Shown: positions 54,456 to 64,000 of the stretch, piece after piece | Numbering within the stretch: position 1 is the first letter of the stretch | Layout of the letters: every line of letters starts with the position of its first letter | NCBI GenBank assembly: GCA_023055425.1 | Contig: JALGPY010000002.1 | Span: forward strand, 137,945,927-138,009,926 | Length of the DNA: 64,000 bases | Reading direction: 5' to 3' | Source of the DNA: Linanthus parryae | Taxonomy: Eukaryota > Streptophyta > Magnoliopsida > Ericales > Polemoniaceae | Program-made: the position numbers and the translations under genes | The notes under the pieces: model-generated | Told to the model about the DNA's origin: nothing | Seen by the model: only the letters and a program-made list of their open reading frames with translations | Database searches by the model: none

Positions 54456-57400
54456 CTAGAGCCAATCTGGCGCATCTCGTATGCCCATACTCCTAGCGTG
54501 CCCTTCATGCTTCCGATGCGTGAGCGGCTTTGTAAGCGGGTCTGACAGATTCTCATCTGTAGGAATCTTGCATATCCGAACGTCTCCTCTATCGATAATA
54601 TCTCGAATCAGATGAAACTTCCTGAGCACGTGCTTGGATTTCTGGTGTGACCTGGGTTCCTTCGATTGCGCGATCTCCCCAGTGTTGTCACAGTACAACT
54701 CAACTGGATCCGCAATGCTAGGAACCACACCAAGTTCAGAAACAAACTTTCTGATCCAAACAGCTTCCTTTGCTGCGCCATTTGCAGCAATGTACTCAGC
54801 CTCTGTTGTAGAATCAGCCACCGTCTCTTGCTTGGAACTCTTCCAGCTCACCGCTGCTCCATTCAGGCAAAACACATAACCCGACTGTGATCTAAAGTCA
54901 TCTCTGTTGGTTTGGAAGCTTGCATTAGTGTAACCCCTTACACGCAACTCTTCCACACCGCCAAATATCAAGAAAGCATCCTTAGTTCTTCTCAAGTACT
55001 TTAGGATGTTCTTGACTGCAATCCAGTGACTCTCACCTGGATTGGATTGGTATCTGCTTGTCATACTCAAGGCATATGACACATCTGGTCTAGTACATAA
55101 CATGGCGTACATGATAGATCCTATGGCTGAGGCATAGGGAATTCTACTCATGCGTTCCTTCTCAATCTTATTGGAAGGACAACCACTCTTCGAAAGAGTG
55201 ATTCCATGTGACATGGGCAAGCATCCCTTCTTGGAATCTTGCATGTTGAACCGTTTCAACACCTTGTCAATATATGTACTTTGACTTAGGCCTAGCAGTC
55301 TCTTAGATCTATCTCTATAGATCTTTATACCGAGTATACAAGCTGCTTCCCCTAAGTCCTTTATTGAGAAACACTTCCCTAGCCAATCTTTAACAGATTG
55401 CAGCATGGGAACGTCGTTTCCAATGAGTAGTAGGTCATCCACATACAAGACCAGAAAAGCTACAGAGCTCCCACTAACCTTCTTGTAGACACAAGACTCA
55501 TCTTCGTTTCTGATGAAGCCAAACTCTTTGACTACTTCATCAAAAAGTCGACTCCAACTCCTAGAAGCTTGCTTCAATCCATAAATGGATCGTTGCAGTT
55601 TACAGACTTTGTTGGCTTGCTTTGGATCCTCAAAACCCTCCGGATGTATCATATACACGTCCTCGAGGAGATTCCCATAAAGGAATGCTGTTTTGACATC
55701 CATCTGCCAAATCTCATAGTCGTGGTATGCTGCAATCGCAATTAGGATTCGGATGGATTTGGTCATAGCGACTGGTGAAAAGGTTTCATCATAGTTAATA
55801 CCATGAATCTGTCTGAATCCTTTAGCCACCAATCGGCCCTTATAGGTAATCACATTACCATCCATGTCGATCTTCTTCTTGAAGACCCACTTGCACCCTA
55901 TGGGCCGCGCCCCTTCGGGTGGTTCCACCACAGTCCATACTTTGTTGGTGTACATGGATTCCATCTCGGATCTCATGGCTTCTAGCCACTTCTGAGAGTC
56001 TGGGCCCTTCATGTCCTCTTCATAGGTAGTAGGCTCATCATCTATGAGCACCGTGTCACCGGAATCGGTCACGAGAAGTCCATACCTCTCGGGTTCCTGG
56101 CGCACTCTACTAGATCTACGAAGCTCTTGTGTTACCTGAACAGGTTGCTCCACAACCGCTTGTGGTTCCTGCTCATGTTCCATAATCGGTTCAGTAATTT
56201 GTGGTTCTTGAACCTCTTCAAGTTCTACAGTCCTCCCACTTGCTTCTTTTGAGACAAACTCTCTTTCTAGAAACACGCCGGTTCGAGCAACAAACAGTTT
56301 GTTCTCGGTTGGATTGTAGAAGTAGTAGCCCTTAGTTTCCTTAGGATACCCCACGAATTTGCACTTATCCGATTTCGGCCCCAGTTTGTCTGATTGTAAA
56401 TGTTTTACATAGACATGGCAGCCCCAAATACTCATGAACGACAGTGTGGGACGCCTCCCACTCCACATCTCATATGGTTTCTTCATGACTGATTTGGATG
56501 GAACACGGTTAATGGTGAAAGCTGCACTTAATAGAGCGTAGCCCCAAAATGATAATGGAAGATCGGTTTGACACATCATAGATCGAACCATATCCAATAG
56601 GGTTCGTTTCCTCCTCTCAGACACGCCATTCCATTGTGGCGTTCCGGGTGGAGTGAGTTGGGACACGATCCCACACTCTCTAAGATAGTCGTCAAACTCT
56701 TGGCTTAAGTATTCTCCTCCACGATCCGATCGTAGAGCCTTGATACTTTTGCCAAGTTGCTTTTCTACTTCATTCTTGAATTCTTTGAACACTTCAAAGG
56801 ATTCGGATTTTTCCCTCATAAGGTACACAAATCCATATCTACTGTAATCATCAGTAAATGTAATGAAGTAGACATAACCACCCCTGGCAGGCGTGGCAAA
56901 TGGTCCACACACACCAGTATGTATGAGCGCCAATTGCTCACTAGTCCTCTCACCTTTCTTATTGAAAGCGGACTTTGTCATTTTTCCCAATAAACAAGCC
57001 TCACATGTCTCATATGATTCAAAATCAAATGAGTCTAGTAATCCATCCTTATGCAGTCTAGATACACGTTTCTCGTTTATGTGGCCTAAACGACAGTGCC
57101 ATAAATACGCAGGATTTGAATCATTTATTCGAATCAGCTTGGTATTAATGTTGTAGACAAGATTGCTTAGATCAAAGACATACAGCCCATTAAATAATTG
57201 CGCACTTATTTAAATAAAAGGAACAACAATTGTTCTTTATTGAAATAATAAAACCATCCTTGTCCAAACAAGAAAAAGAAATAATGTTTCTGCTCATAGC
57301 AGGCACAAAATAGCAATTATTTAATTCTAAAACTAATCCTGAAGGCAGAGATAGCTCGCAGGCGCCTATGGCCAATGCAACAACTTTTGCTCCATTCCCA

Positions 57401-58392
57401 ACGCGCAGATCTACCTCCCCTTTAGCCAATCTTTTACTTCTCTTTAGATCCTGCACATTTCGACAAATGTGAGATCCACATCCAGTATCTAATACCCATG
57501 ATGTCGAGACAGTTAAATTGACATCTACAACAAAAATACATGGTGGTGGTGGAATCACTATTCCAAGCCTCTTGTCCTCCATATATTTTGGGCAGTTCCT
57601 CCTCTAGTGTCCAGGCTGACTGAAGTAGTGACACTCACCTTTAGTCACACCTTTGGCAATGCCACCAACATGCTTAAGGGCAGGTTCCTTGGACTTGGCA
57701 ACTGACTTGCCTTTGCCCTTGGAAGATGAGGCAAACCTTTTGCCCTTTCCTTTCTGTACCATCATAATGGCCTTGCCCTTACCCTTGTTGATGCTCTGTT
57801 TAGCTGTCCTCAACATATTGAGTAAATCTGGCAGTGGTTTCACGATCTCGTTCATGTTATAGTTCATGATGAACTGTCCATAACTCTCGGGCAACGATTG
57901 CAACACGAGATTGGTTGCCAACTCTTGGCCGACCGGGAACCCCAGTCGGGCGAGATTCTCCAAGTACCCGATCATACGGAGTACATGGGGTCCCACCGGG
58001 TTCCCTTCTGCCAGCTGACACTTGAACAGTGACTTAGAGACCTCATACCTCTCTACCCTTGCCTGCTCTTGGAAGAGCTGCTTCAGATGCTCGATCATAT
58101 CGACAGCATTCATGTTTTCGTGTTGCTTCTGAAGCTCAGAAGTCATGGTGCATAGCAGAAGGCAGGCTGCATCATTAGCTTCATCAACACGCTTTTGATA
58201 CGCCTTTAGGGCAGCAGGCGTTTGGTTCTCTTGACCTGCTGGAACATGCTCTTCTATTGCGTACATTTTCTTCTCTTGTTTGAGAGCAATTCTCAAGTTT
58301 CTGTACCAATCAAGAAAGTTGGTTCCAGAGAGCTTGTCCTTCTCAAGGACAGATCGTAGGGAATGTTGTGAACTCGATGAGTTGTTTGCCAT
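54456..58392 (-). pseudogene. Copia B2 gag-pol polyprotein (nonsense and 14-bp deletion)
   Basis: The start at ATG 58392 (MANNSSSS) matches B1. Gag runs to the nucleocapsid knuckle, which reads CHYFSQPGH followed by TAG (57604-57606), so the second Cys is Phe and the Trp codon of B1 is a stop. The same frame continues through protease DTGCGSH to about 57205, where 14 bases present in B1 are missing and the frame shifts. From there to TAG at 54456-54458 it is open: GAG-pre-integrase, integrase (HTGVCGPF with the first catalytic Asp changed to Gly, RSDRGGEY, NGVSERRKRT), RT with YVDDLLLIGND, and RNase H (YTNASFQ, so the first Asp is changed to Asn). This copy looks dead but retains a long pol frame. 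Confidence 0.9.
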
Positions 58393-60061
58393 TTGGAATT
58401 CTACAAAAGGAAAATACGCAAGTTTTAGTATTTGTGAATTTTTGACTATATTCAATAATGGCTAGTTTATCAAATATAGCTCCCAATATTTTTCTACGGA
58501 TTAATAACCCTCAAGATATTAATGCGGAAAATATCCTTATATTTTCTAGTGGGCCAAGATCCATGTTTCATCTCCTTATGAGCTTGCTTTGGCAAGTCAC
58601 CCATAATTTGACTACTTTAGGTAGGAACAATTCCAATTGCATCCCTTATGCAACTCTTGGTTCAATCGGGCAAATAAATCCTTATTTATCCATCCATATA
58701 AATAATCCCAATTGATTGCCTCTAGGTTTCTTAATCACATTAATTTCCTAGTTGTGTTCAACCTCTTATTTAAACAGTTGCACATTACTAGCTTGTGCCA
58801 TCGCATTCCATCATTATGAACCAAGTCGCCATGCTTTGGCACACACTAACTTGATAAATAATGATGATAATGAGTGTTTAAATAACGAGAAGGCAAGAAC
58901 ACAATATTTGAATTTTGTGGTAATTTTAAATTCGATTTTAATTGTTTTGTTAATCAAAATCAACTAATCTATCTATTTGAGTTTGCGCACAACTCCAAAT
59001 AATAGATCCGGGTTGTCTAATTATCTTATTATCCTAATTGCATGCATCATTCATACACCAACCACAAAATAATAAGACAATAAAGTAAACAGCCACAAAA
59101 ACAAAAATAAACGTGATGTGGATATGGCCTTTTCTAGACTAAGATAATTCCAGCCAATGAAATTATCTATGAACCCTAAAAGCAAACACATCTCCATGCG
59201 TCTTAATCTTTTGGTCCGTCCTTCATAGTCATGTGGAATGCTCCATGCTCCATGCTCCATCTTTTGTGGCTCCTTTTGGCTTTGGGCTTCTTTTCTTCAG
59301 TCTTGGCTAACAATCTACTTTATCTAGCACTAGCTAACTTCTATACTAAATAAAATAAATCTCACAAGTTGAGAAAAAAATGGCACGCAGGCCATAAAAC
59401 CCTAATTAATTATTACAATTAATTGATCAGCTCGCAGGCCGTAAACCAAACCACAAAAATTAAACATCCACATCAAACCACATCCTAAGGCCATATCCAA
59501 TCACCATGCGATTTACACATAAACAGTTAAAATCCAATTTTAACGCGCTTGGTCAATTTTAATTGATTTTAGGATTTCTAGGGTTAAATCGGTCCATGGG
59601 CCCAACAATCAAATTGCCCGGGCCCAACAAGGTGAACCGCAAGGCCCTAGGGCCGGACCGGCCCCTTGCCCACGCGGCTAGGCCGCGGGCTAGGGCCGCC
59701 CGGCCCCTAGGGCGGCCAAGACTTGGGCGGCAAGCAAGAGGGGCGGTCCCCTAGGGGGCCGAACCTCCTATAGGGAGTTGTTTCCAAAACAACTCCCTTG
59801 CTTGGTGCCCAAGTTTAGTTGTTTCCTTGTTTTGGAAGAACTCCTTCTTCCCCAAGGATGCCCAAACCCTAGGTCTAAGATCCTAAATTTCTCAAACTCA
59901 CTAATTCATGCATCTAATGCAAAAATTAGATCTTGTTATGATAGATTATTGACAATTGCATCCCATGCTTGATTTGTCTTGTTTTACGCGATAAACAATC
60001 AATTTAAGGTGTAAAACAACTAAAACGTAACACATAAACCACGTTTATGCTCTACGACCTG
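58393..60061 (-). other. Long untranslated leader of B2
   Basis: This is the counterpart of the B1 leader, about 1.67 kb, with the same GC-rich block (about 59640-59760) and no conserved frame. It diverges from B1 by scattered substitutions and small indels. Confidence 0.75.
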
Positions 60062-60075
60062 TGGCTCTGATACCA
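60062..60075 (-). other. Primer-binding site of B2
   Basis: The minus strand reads TGGTATCAGAGCCA, one base after the 5' LTR end. It is of the tRNA-Met type, as in B1. Confidence 0.95.
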
Positions 60076-60076
60076 C

Positions 60077-61500
60077 TGTAGGGTTTTGATTCATGGATGC
60101 GCAACGGAAACAATAATTAACCATGCAAAACCCTCCAAGGATCACAAGTCAAGAGACATAACGATGGTAAAGGAAGAAATCAATAACACACCTTAGGGTT
60201 CTCCTTTGATGACTTCAAACGCGAATTGTGTCACGTTCTCTATAGTTGATCCACGCCTAGAGTTGATTTCTAGATCTCCCACTCCTTGGTGCTAGCCCGG
60301 AAAGAGGAAGAGGAAGAAGAATCACGCAAAACGAGACGAACAAGGAGGTGTTCGGCCTCCTTGTGGCCGACGGGGACGGGCGGCGGGCTAGGGGAGGCGA
60401 GCTCCTAGCTTGCTTACTCTTTTCTCTCCTTTTGTTCTCTCCCACTCTTGTTATGATCAATAATGAGCATAAGTTGTGGGAAGGAAGGAAGGAAGGTCCT
60501 TTATATAGTCCAACAACTCCTTGCCAACTACCTAAAGGACTTATTCTAGTCCTACTAGAATTCAACTAGTCCCTTCCTTGCAAATTAGTCCCTACTAAGT
60601 TTGCAAGGTTTTGCAAAGTGATCCTTCTAATTAATTAATCCAATTAGTTAATTCCCAAATCTAGTTCAACTCTATATAGCGTGTGACCCCATAGGTTATA
60701 TCTAGTTGGTAGCAACTATTTGCTAATATGGAGGGGTTTCTAGCAAAACATCCATTCTAGCCAACTAATAGAATAGTCATCTTGACAACCTTTTGTACAA
60801 GTAATTGTCTCATCCCTTTGTCTCTATATCCGGAATCGACACGAGACATACAAGTCACACTCGTATATCCAATCCATAGTTTCTCGATCCATGGGAATAG
60901 CCTTATTCGTGCAAATAACATCAATATCCCATATTGATTTATTTGAGTATGGCCAAACATTCTATAAGCACTATCCCTCGAGTGGCCTAGAATATTTGCT
61001 CCCGTTATGTGGGAGGGACAAATTCTATCTACGTCCACTACGATCTCTAAGCTTGCTTCTTATTGTATCCAGTATACGCCTTTATAACTACCCAGTTACG
61101 GTGTAGCGTTTAACGCTACCAAAATCACAATAATCCACAACTAGAACATCTAGTGACTTCAAGTCTAAGGATGACAATACCATTGCACCGCGTGAAGCAC
61201 TTGTGACTCAACATAACGTGTATGTAGCCTTCTCGGAGATGGGTCAATCCAGTGCGTCATTACCCCTAATGCACACCTATGTGTTGGATCGTGATATCTC
61301 CATATCAATCCAACCCCATACTAGTCTATAGATGATTGTCCCATTAATAATTATACTGGACTAGGGATATTTAAGATAAACAACACAATTGTAAATCTAA
61401 GGACTTCATTATATTGAATATCCAATAAATAATGAATGAATTTCTAGCCACATATAAATTCATACTAAACTAGATTGCCTCTAGGGAATCTATTCCAACA
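60077..61500 (-). repeat. 5' LTR of copia B2
   Basis: 1424 bp, next to the primer-binding site. On the minus strand it starts TGTTGGAATAG at 61500. It carries the same TATA box near 60501-60510 as the other B LTRs. Confidence 0.9.
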
Positions 61501-62715
61501 TCAAGTATGTAGCAGGAAGTGACAAACTAGTAGTAGTGATTGATCCACTATGTGTAACATGCATGTTTGAACCATCAGCAGTGTGGATGACAGGAGAAGG
61601 AACAGATGCAGATTTTGATGTAAATAGGGATGCATCAGATTTCATATGATTACAACAACCAGAATCAAAGTACCATGACCAGTTACCTGAATTTGCTGAG
61701 AGAGCAGATTTGGAACCTGCTAATGAAAGAATCTGCTTTAGAGAATTGGCTACCTCAACAATATTAGGTTGTGCTGGAGAACTAGTGACTGCTGCAGTTG
61801 ACGTTTTTCCTGATGCTTTGGGTTTACCTCCTTTGTTGTTATGTCTATAGCCGCCTCCCTGTCCCTTAGCCTTACTACAGTCTCTTGCCCAATGTCCATA
61901 CTCCTGACAGTTCCGACATTGGAAAGCCGGACAAAACGATATGTGATGACCAGTATTATGACAATAGTTGCACTCCCTGTGATTTACCTGTGAGCGAGAC
62001 ATAGGAGAAGATTGTGAACGAGAAGTAGCAAGAACCATGTCACTCTTCCTCCGAGGACGTAAAAACCCAAGACGAACTTCATCAGAAAAAAGTTCAGCAA
62101 CTGCAGAATCAAGATAAGGAGTGGTGTCCTGTGGAGGAGAGAAGAGCGAACAGGCTCGTATGCATCATCAAGAGCCATAAGAAACTGAATAAGCCGCAAA
62201 CGATCTCGATAGGTCAAGAACAAAGCCACATCCTCGGCACACTTCCATTTTGGCTCAGACAGAGCTAAATGATCCCACGCGGCATGCATTTGAGCCAAGA
62301 ATGCATGGATGGATTGGCCTGACTCTTGTCTCATTTTATTAATTTCCTGCATCTGTTGATACTGATGAGATAAGTCCGAATTAGTGTACCTTGAGCTAAG
62401 AAAATCCCAAACCTCTTGGGTAGTCTCAAAGCGACCAAATTGGTTCCGTATGAATGAAACTGAGGTATTGCCAATCCAAGTTATTATATAAGCGTTAACT
62501 GCATCCCATTCTTCTTGGAGATCTTCAAGAGTGACAGTAGTCTCAGTTGCAGGAGCCTTCGGAGGAGGAACTACAGTAGGCCTGGGAACTTTTCCCAATA
62601 CCATACGCCATAATTTCTTGCTCCGCAAAAGATTAGAGAAATCACGAGACCAAAGCACGTAATTAGGTCCATCCAAAACAGTTAATATCGGCTTAGAAAC
62701 ATCGAATTTATCCAT
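61501..62715 (-). pseudogene. Copia A gag and protease (frameshifted)
   Basis: ATG 62715 opens MDKFDVSKPILTVLDGPNYV, a UBN2-type copia gag with EVWDFLSSRYTN near 62400. A frameshift lies between about 62140 and 62040. The second frame then has two knuckle-like motifs, CNYCHNTGHHISFC and CRNCQEYGHWARDC (about 61970-61870), followed by a Lys/Gly-rich linker and the protease start YFDSGCCNHMKSD (about 61665), where the usual G-A is G-C. It ends at TTSLSLPATY, where B2 is inserted. The continuation is the 45-bp island at 52982-53026. Confidence 0.85.
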
Positions 62716-63395
62716 TGTGGCAAGTCACGAACCCAATACGAGAGCAATAGTTGAGAAACACGAATAAAGTAACCAAAAAGATCCAAGAAAAGTAACTAGA
62801 CGGCCGAATCTAAAAAAATTGAGTCCGGAAACAGAATCAGAGCGTCGAAAAACCTTAGGAACCGGTGTGATCCGGTACAAATCCGATGAGCAAACAAGCC
62901 GAAATGGCCGGTCAAAGTTGTGTGCAATCTGGAACGGATCTGGAACTGTAACTGGAGCGGAACAGCTGGAACGGCGCGCAGGGAAGCAGCGGCTAAAAAC
63001 CAAGCCGCACGGAAGCCACGGCTGTGAAATCGAGCCGCACGGAAGCGACGGCTCAGGCGGAGCTGTTGACGCACGCGGAAGCCGAACTTGGAGCCGAGCC
63101 GGTTGTAAACCGTACGAGCAGAAACTGGAGCCGAACCTATGGTGCATGGATCTGGGTGGGCGGCGGAGGGGCGTGTTCCAACGGCGCGTGTGGGCGCGTT
63201 GTAGCTTCGATCGATGAGATTTTTCTGCGACTGAGCTCGGAATTCGTTTCCGAATCGATTGGTATGGTGGGTGAGGAAGATTGACGATCGTGAGACGGTC
63301 TAATCGCAACAATCGTGATTACGAGAAACCCGAAAAAGAAAACGAACGGAAATAAATCGGTTGAACTCAAGAAATGAAACCCTAGGATTGTTTCA
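62716..63395 (-). other. Leader of copia A
   Basis: This is the 680-bp untranslated leader between the primer-binding site and gag. It is GC-rich near 62960-63130, with short repeats of GCCGCACGGAAGC(C/G)ACGGCT at about 63003-63051. The open frames here on both strands (for example 62725-63312) overlap each other and resemble no gag-pol protein. I treat them as noncoding. Confidence 0.6.
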
Positions 63396-63407
63396 GCTCT
63401 GATACTA
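63396..63407 (-). other. Primer-binding site of copia A
   Basis: The minus strand reads TAGTATCAGAGC directly after the 5' LTR end CTATCA. It is one substitution away from the tRNA-Met site TGGTATCAGAGC. Confidence 0.85.
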
Positions 63408-63564
63408 TGATAGAATTATTTGTTGAGGAATAAACTGTATTCATCAAGTGAAATAAGCTATACATTGTTCCTATTTATAGCTATACAACATGTTAAATAA
63501 CGACCTAGTTTCTCACAATATTACATAATAGCAGAATGACCCATTTAGTTTACATATCATAACA
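63408..63564 (-). repeat. 5' LTR of copia A
   Basis: 157 bp, TGTTATGATATG...CTATCA on the minus strand, with a TATA-like CTATAAATAG at 63471-63480. It differs from the 3' LTR at eight positions. It is flanked by the TSD GTGGA (63565-63569). Confidence 0.9.
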
Positions 63565-63569
63565 GTGGA

Positions 63570-63950
63570 TAATGATGAAGATGAGGAGCCAGCACTTCAA
63601 CTAATTTGGATCCAAAACTGAGCCAATTTTTTGGTTCAACTCTGTTTTTATAGCTGGTATATGAGACTAGAGAAGTGACACCTAACATGGTGAGGTGTCC
63701 CTAGGGTTTTTAGGATAGTGCCACATCATAGGGGTATTCATGTAGAGTTTCAAACTTTAAGGGTAGCATTTGGGTGTTATTCTTAAATTTTTGTAAAATT
63801 ACAAAAGCAACTCCTGAATTATGCTATTTTCAACTAATCCCCCTTTTATTCAAGAATTTACATTTGTTGCTGAAAATTGAAAGCATACACATTGACATCA
63901 AAATTTTGAAATATTTCACTTTGACCACATAAAATTTCAGGAGTGTTACA
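63570..63950 (-). repeat. Gypsy LTR D, right part (LTR start on the minus strand)
   Basis: On the minus strand the LTR starts TGTAACACTCC at 63950 and has a TATA-like TATAAAAACA at 63643-63652. With 27795-31697 it forms one interrupted LTR. The sequence resumes after copia A and its TSD GTGGA. Confidence 0.75.
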
Positions 63951-64000
63951 TCCTACCCCCTTAAAAGAATCTTCGTCCCCAAAGATCTCATATCACTCAA
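63951..64000 (-). mobile_element. 3' end of the internal region and polypurine tract of gypsy D
   Basis: The minus strand reads TTTGGGGACGAAGATTCTTT, then TAAGGGGGTAGGA directly before the LTR start at 63950. This GGGGACGAA...AAGGGGGNAGGA pattern is a common 3' end of plant Tekay/Del-type gypsy elements. It shows that LTR D is the 3' LTR and that gag-pol of D lies to the right, outside the window. Confidence 0.75.

Larger units (their letters stand above)
53027..61500 (-). mobile_element. Copia element B2, older copy, several breaks
   Basis: 8474 bp on the minus strand, same family as B1. The LTRs are 1415 bp (53027-54441) and 1424 bp (60077-61500), and the TSD is TCAAG (53022-53026 and 61501-61505). 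The two LTRs differ at clearly more sites and indels than those of B1, so B2 probably inserted first. It has complete structural signals but a nonsense codon at the zinc knuckle and a 14-bp deletion before the GAG-pre-integrase. Its RT region is intact and shows what B1 lost. Confidence 0.9.
31698..63564 (-). mobile_element. Copia element A, host of three nested insertions
   Basis: This is a minus-strand Ty1/copia element with 157-bp LTRs at both ends and the duplication GTGGA (31693-31697 and 63565-63569). Removing the three inner elements (34535-44220, 44490-52981, 53027-61500) and one copy of each TSD leaves about 5.2 kb with gag, protease, GAG-pre-integrase, integrase, RT and RNase H in copia order. 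The LTRs differ at 8 of 157 positions, more per base than in any inner element, fitting an older insertion. It lies inside gypsy LTR D. Confidence 0.9.

Noticed and set aside
62725..63312. 195-codon frame upstream of copia A gag
   Set aside because: It lies in the untranslated leader and overlaps open frames on the other strand. It matches no gag sequence.
27795..63950. Reading 27795-31697 and 63570-63950 as two separate LTRs of one gypsy element
   Set aside because: The GTGGA duplication flanking copia A and the small right piece show one LTR interrupted by copia A. No gypsy internal region lies between them.

Overview
This is nuclear DNA from a flowering plant, most likely a eudicot. The evidence is AT-rich intergenic sequence, a three-exon F-box/FBD gene with GT-AG introns, and many plant-type mobile elements: Ty1/copia and Ty3/gypsy LTR retrotransposons, an L1-type LINE, a Helitron, a hAT-like element and MITEs. 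There are no bacterial operons and no CRISPR array, and I recognised no rRNA or tRNA gene. All names are by family. No database search was possible.

Layout, left to right. At 1-357 is the 5' end of a minus-strand copia-like element that runs off the left edge. From 833 to about 8690 lie decayed LINE pieces, with a 3.5 kb solo gypsy LTR (2407-5944, TSD CTCTC) inside ORF1 of one of them. The only apparently intact host gene is an F-box/FBD gene at 10912-12408. It is followed by a decayed F-box copy (12599-13600), about 2.8 kb of unassigned sequence, and a hAT-like MITE (TSD TTCTTAAG) split by a 3.3 kb non-autonomous Helitron (16372-19945). Next come a TA-flanked MITE (20139-20266), a duplicated FBD last exon (about 20655-20948) and a second F-box gene (21055-26756) interrupted by copia element C (21469-26124, TSD CGTCC).

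From about 26.8 kb to the right edge the window is one nested retrotransposon stack. Copia E sits in or beside an F-box intron. Its coding region is cut at 27795 by a large gypsy LTR (D, minus strand), whose internal region lies beyond the right edge. Copia A (31698-63564, TSD GTGGA) lies inside LTR D. Three later elements lie inside copia A: a 9.7 kb Athila-like gag-protease-only element (34535-44220, TSD ACTGT), copia B1 (44490-52981, plus strand, TSD AATTG) and copia B2 (53027-61500, minus strand, TSD TCAAG). B1 and B2 belong to one family and lie tail to tail, with only 45 bp of copia A between them. Removing the insertions leaves a collinear copia A order of gag, protease, GAG-pre-integrase, integrase, RT and RNase H.

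By-eye LTR comparison gives 8 differences in 157 bp for A, clearly more in B2 than in B1, about ten in 1461 bp for the gag-protease element and four in 1432 bp for B1. This agrees with the nesting order. The most noteworthy items are the Athila-like element with an uninterrupted 859-codon gag-protease frame and no RT or integrase, the B1/B2 inverted pair, which could produce double-stranded RNA, and the Helitron-in-hAT nest. I found no new kind of protein-coding system.
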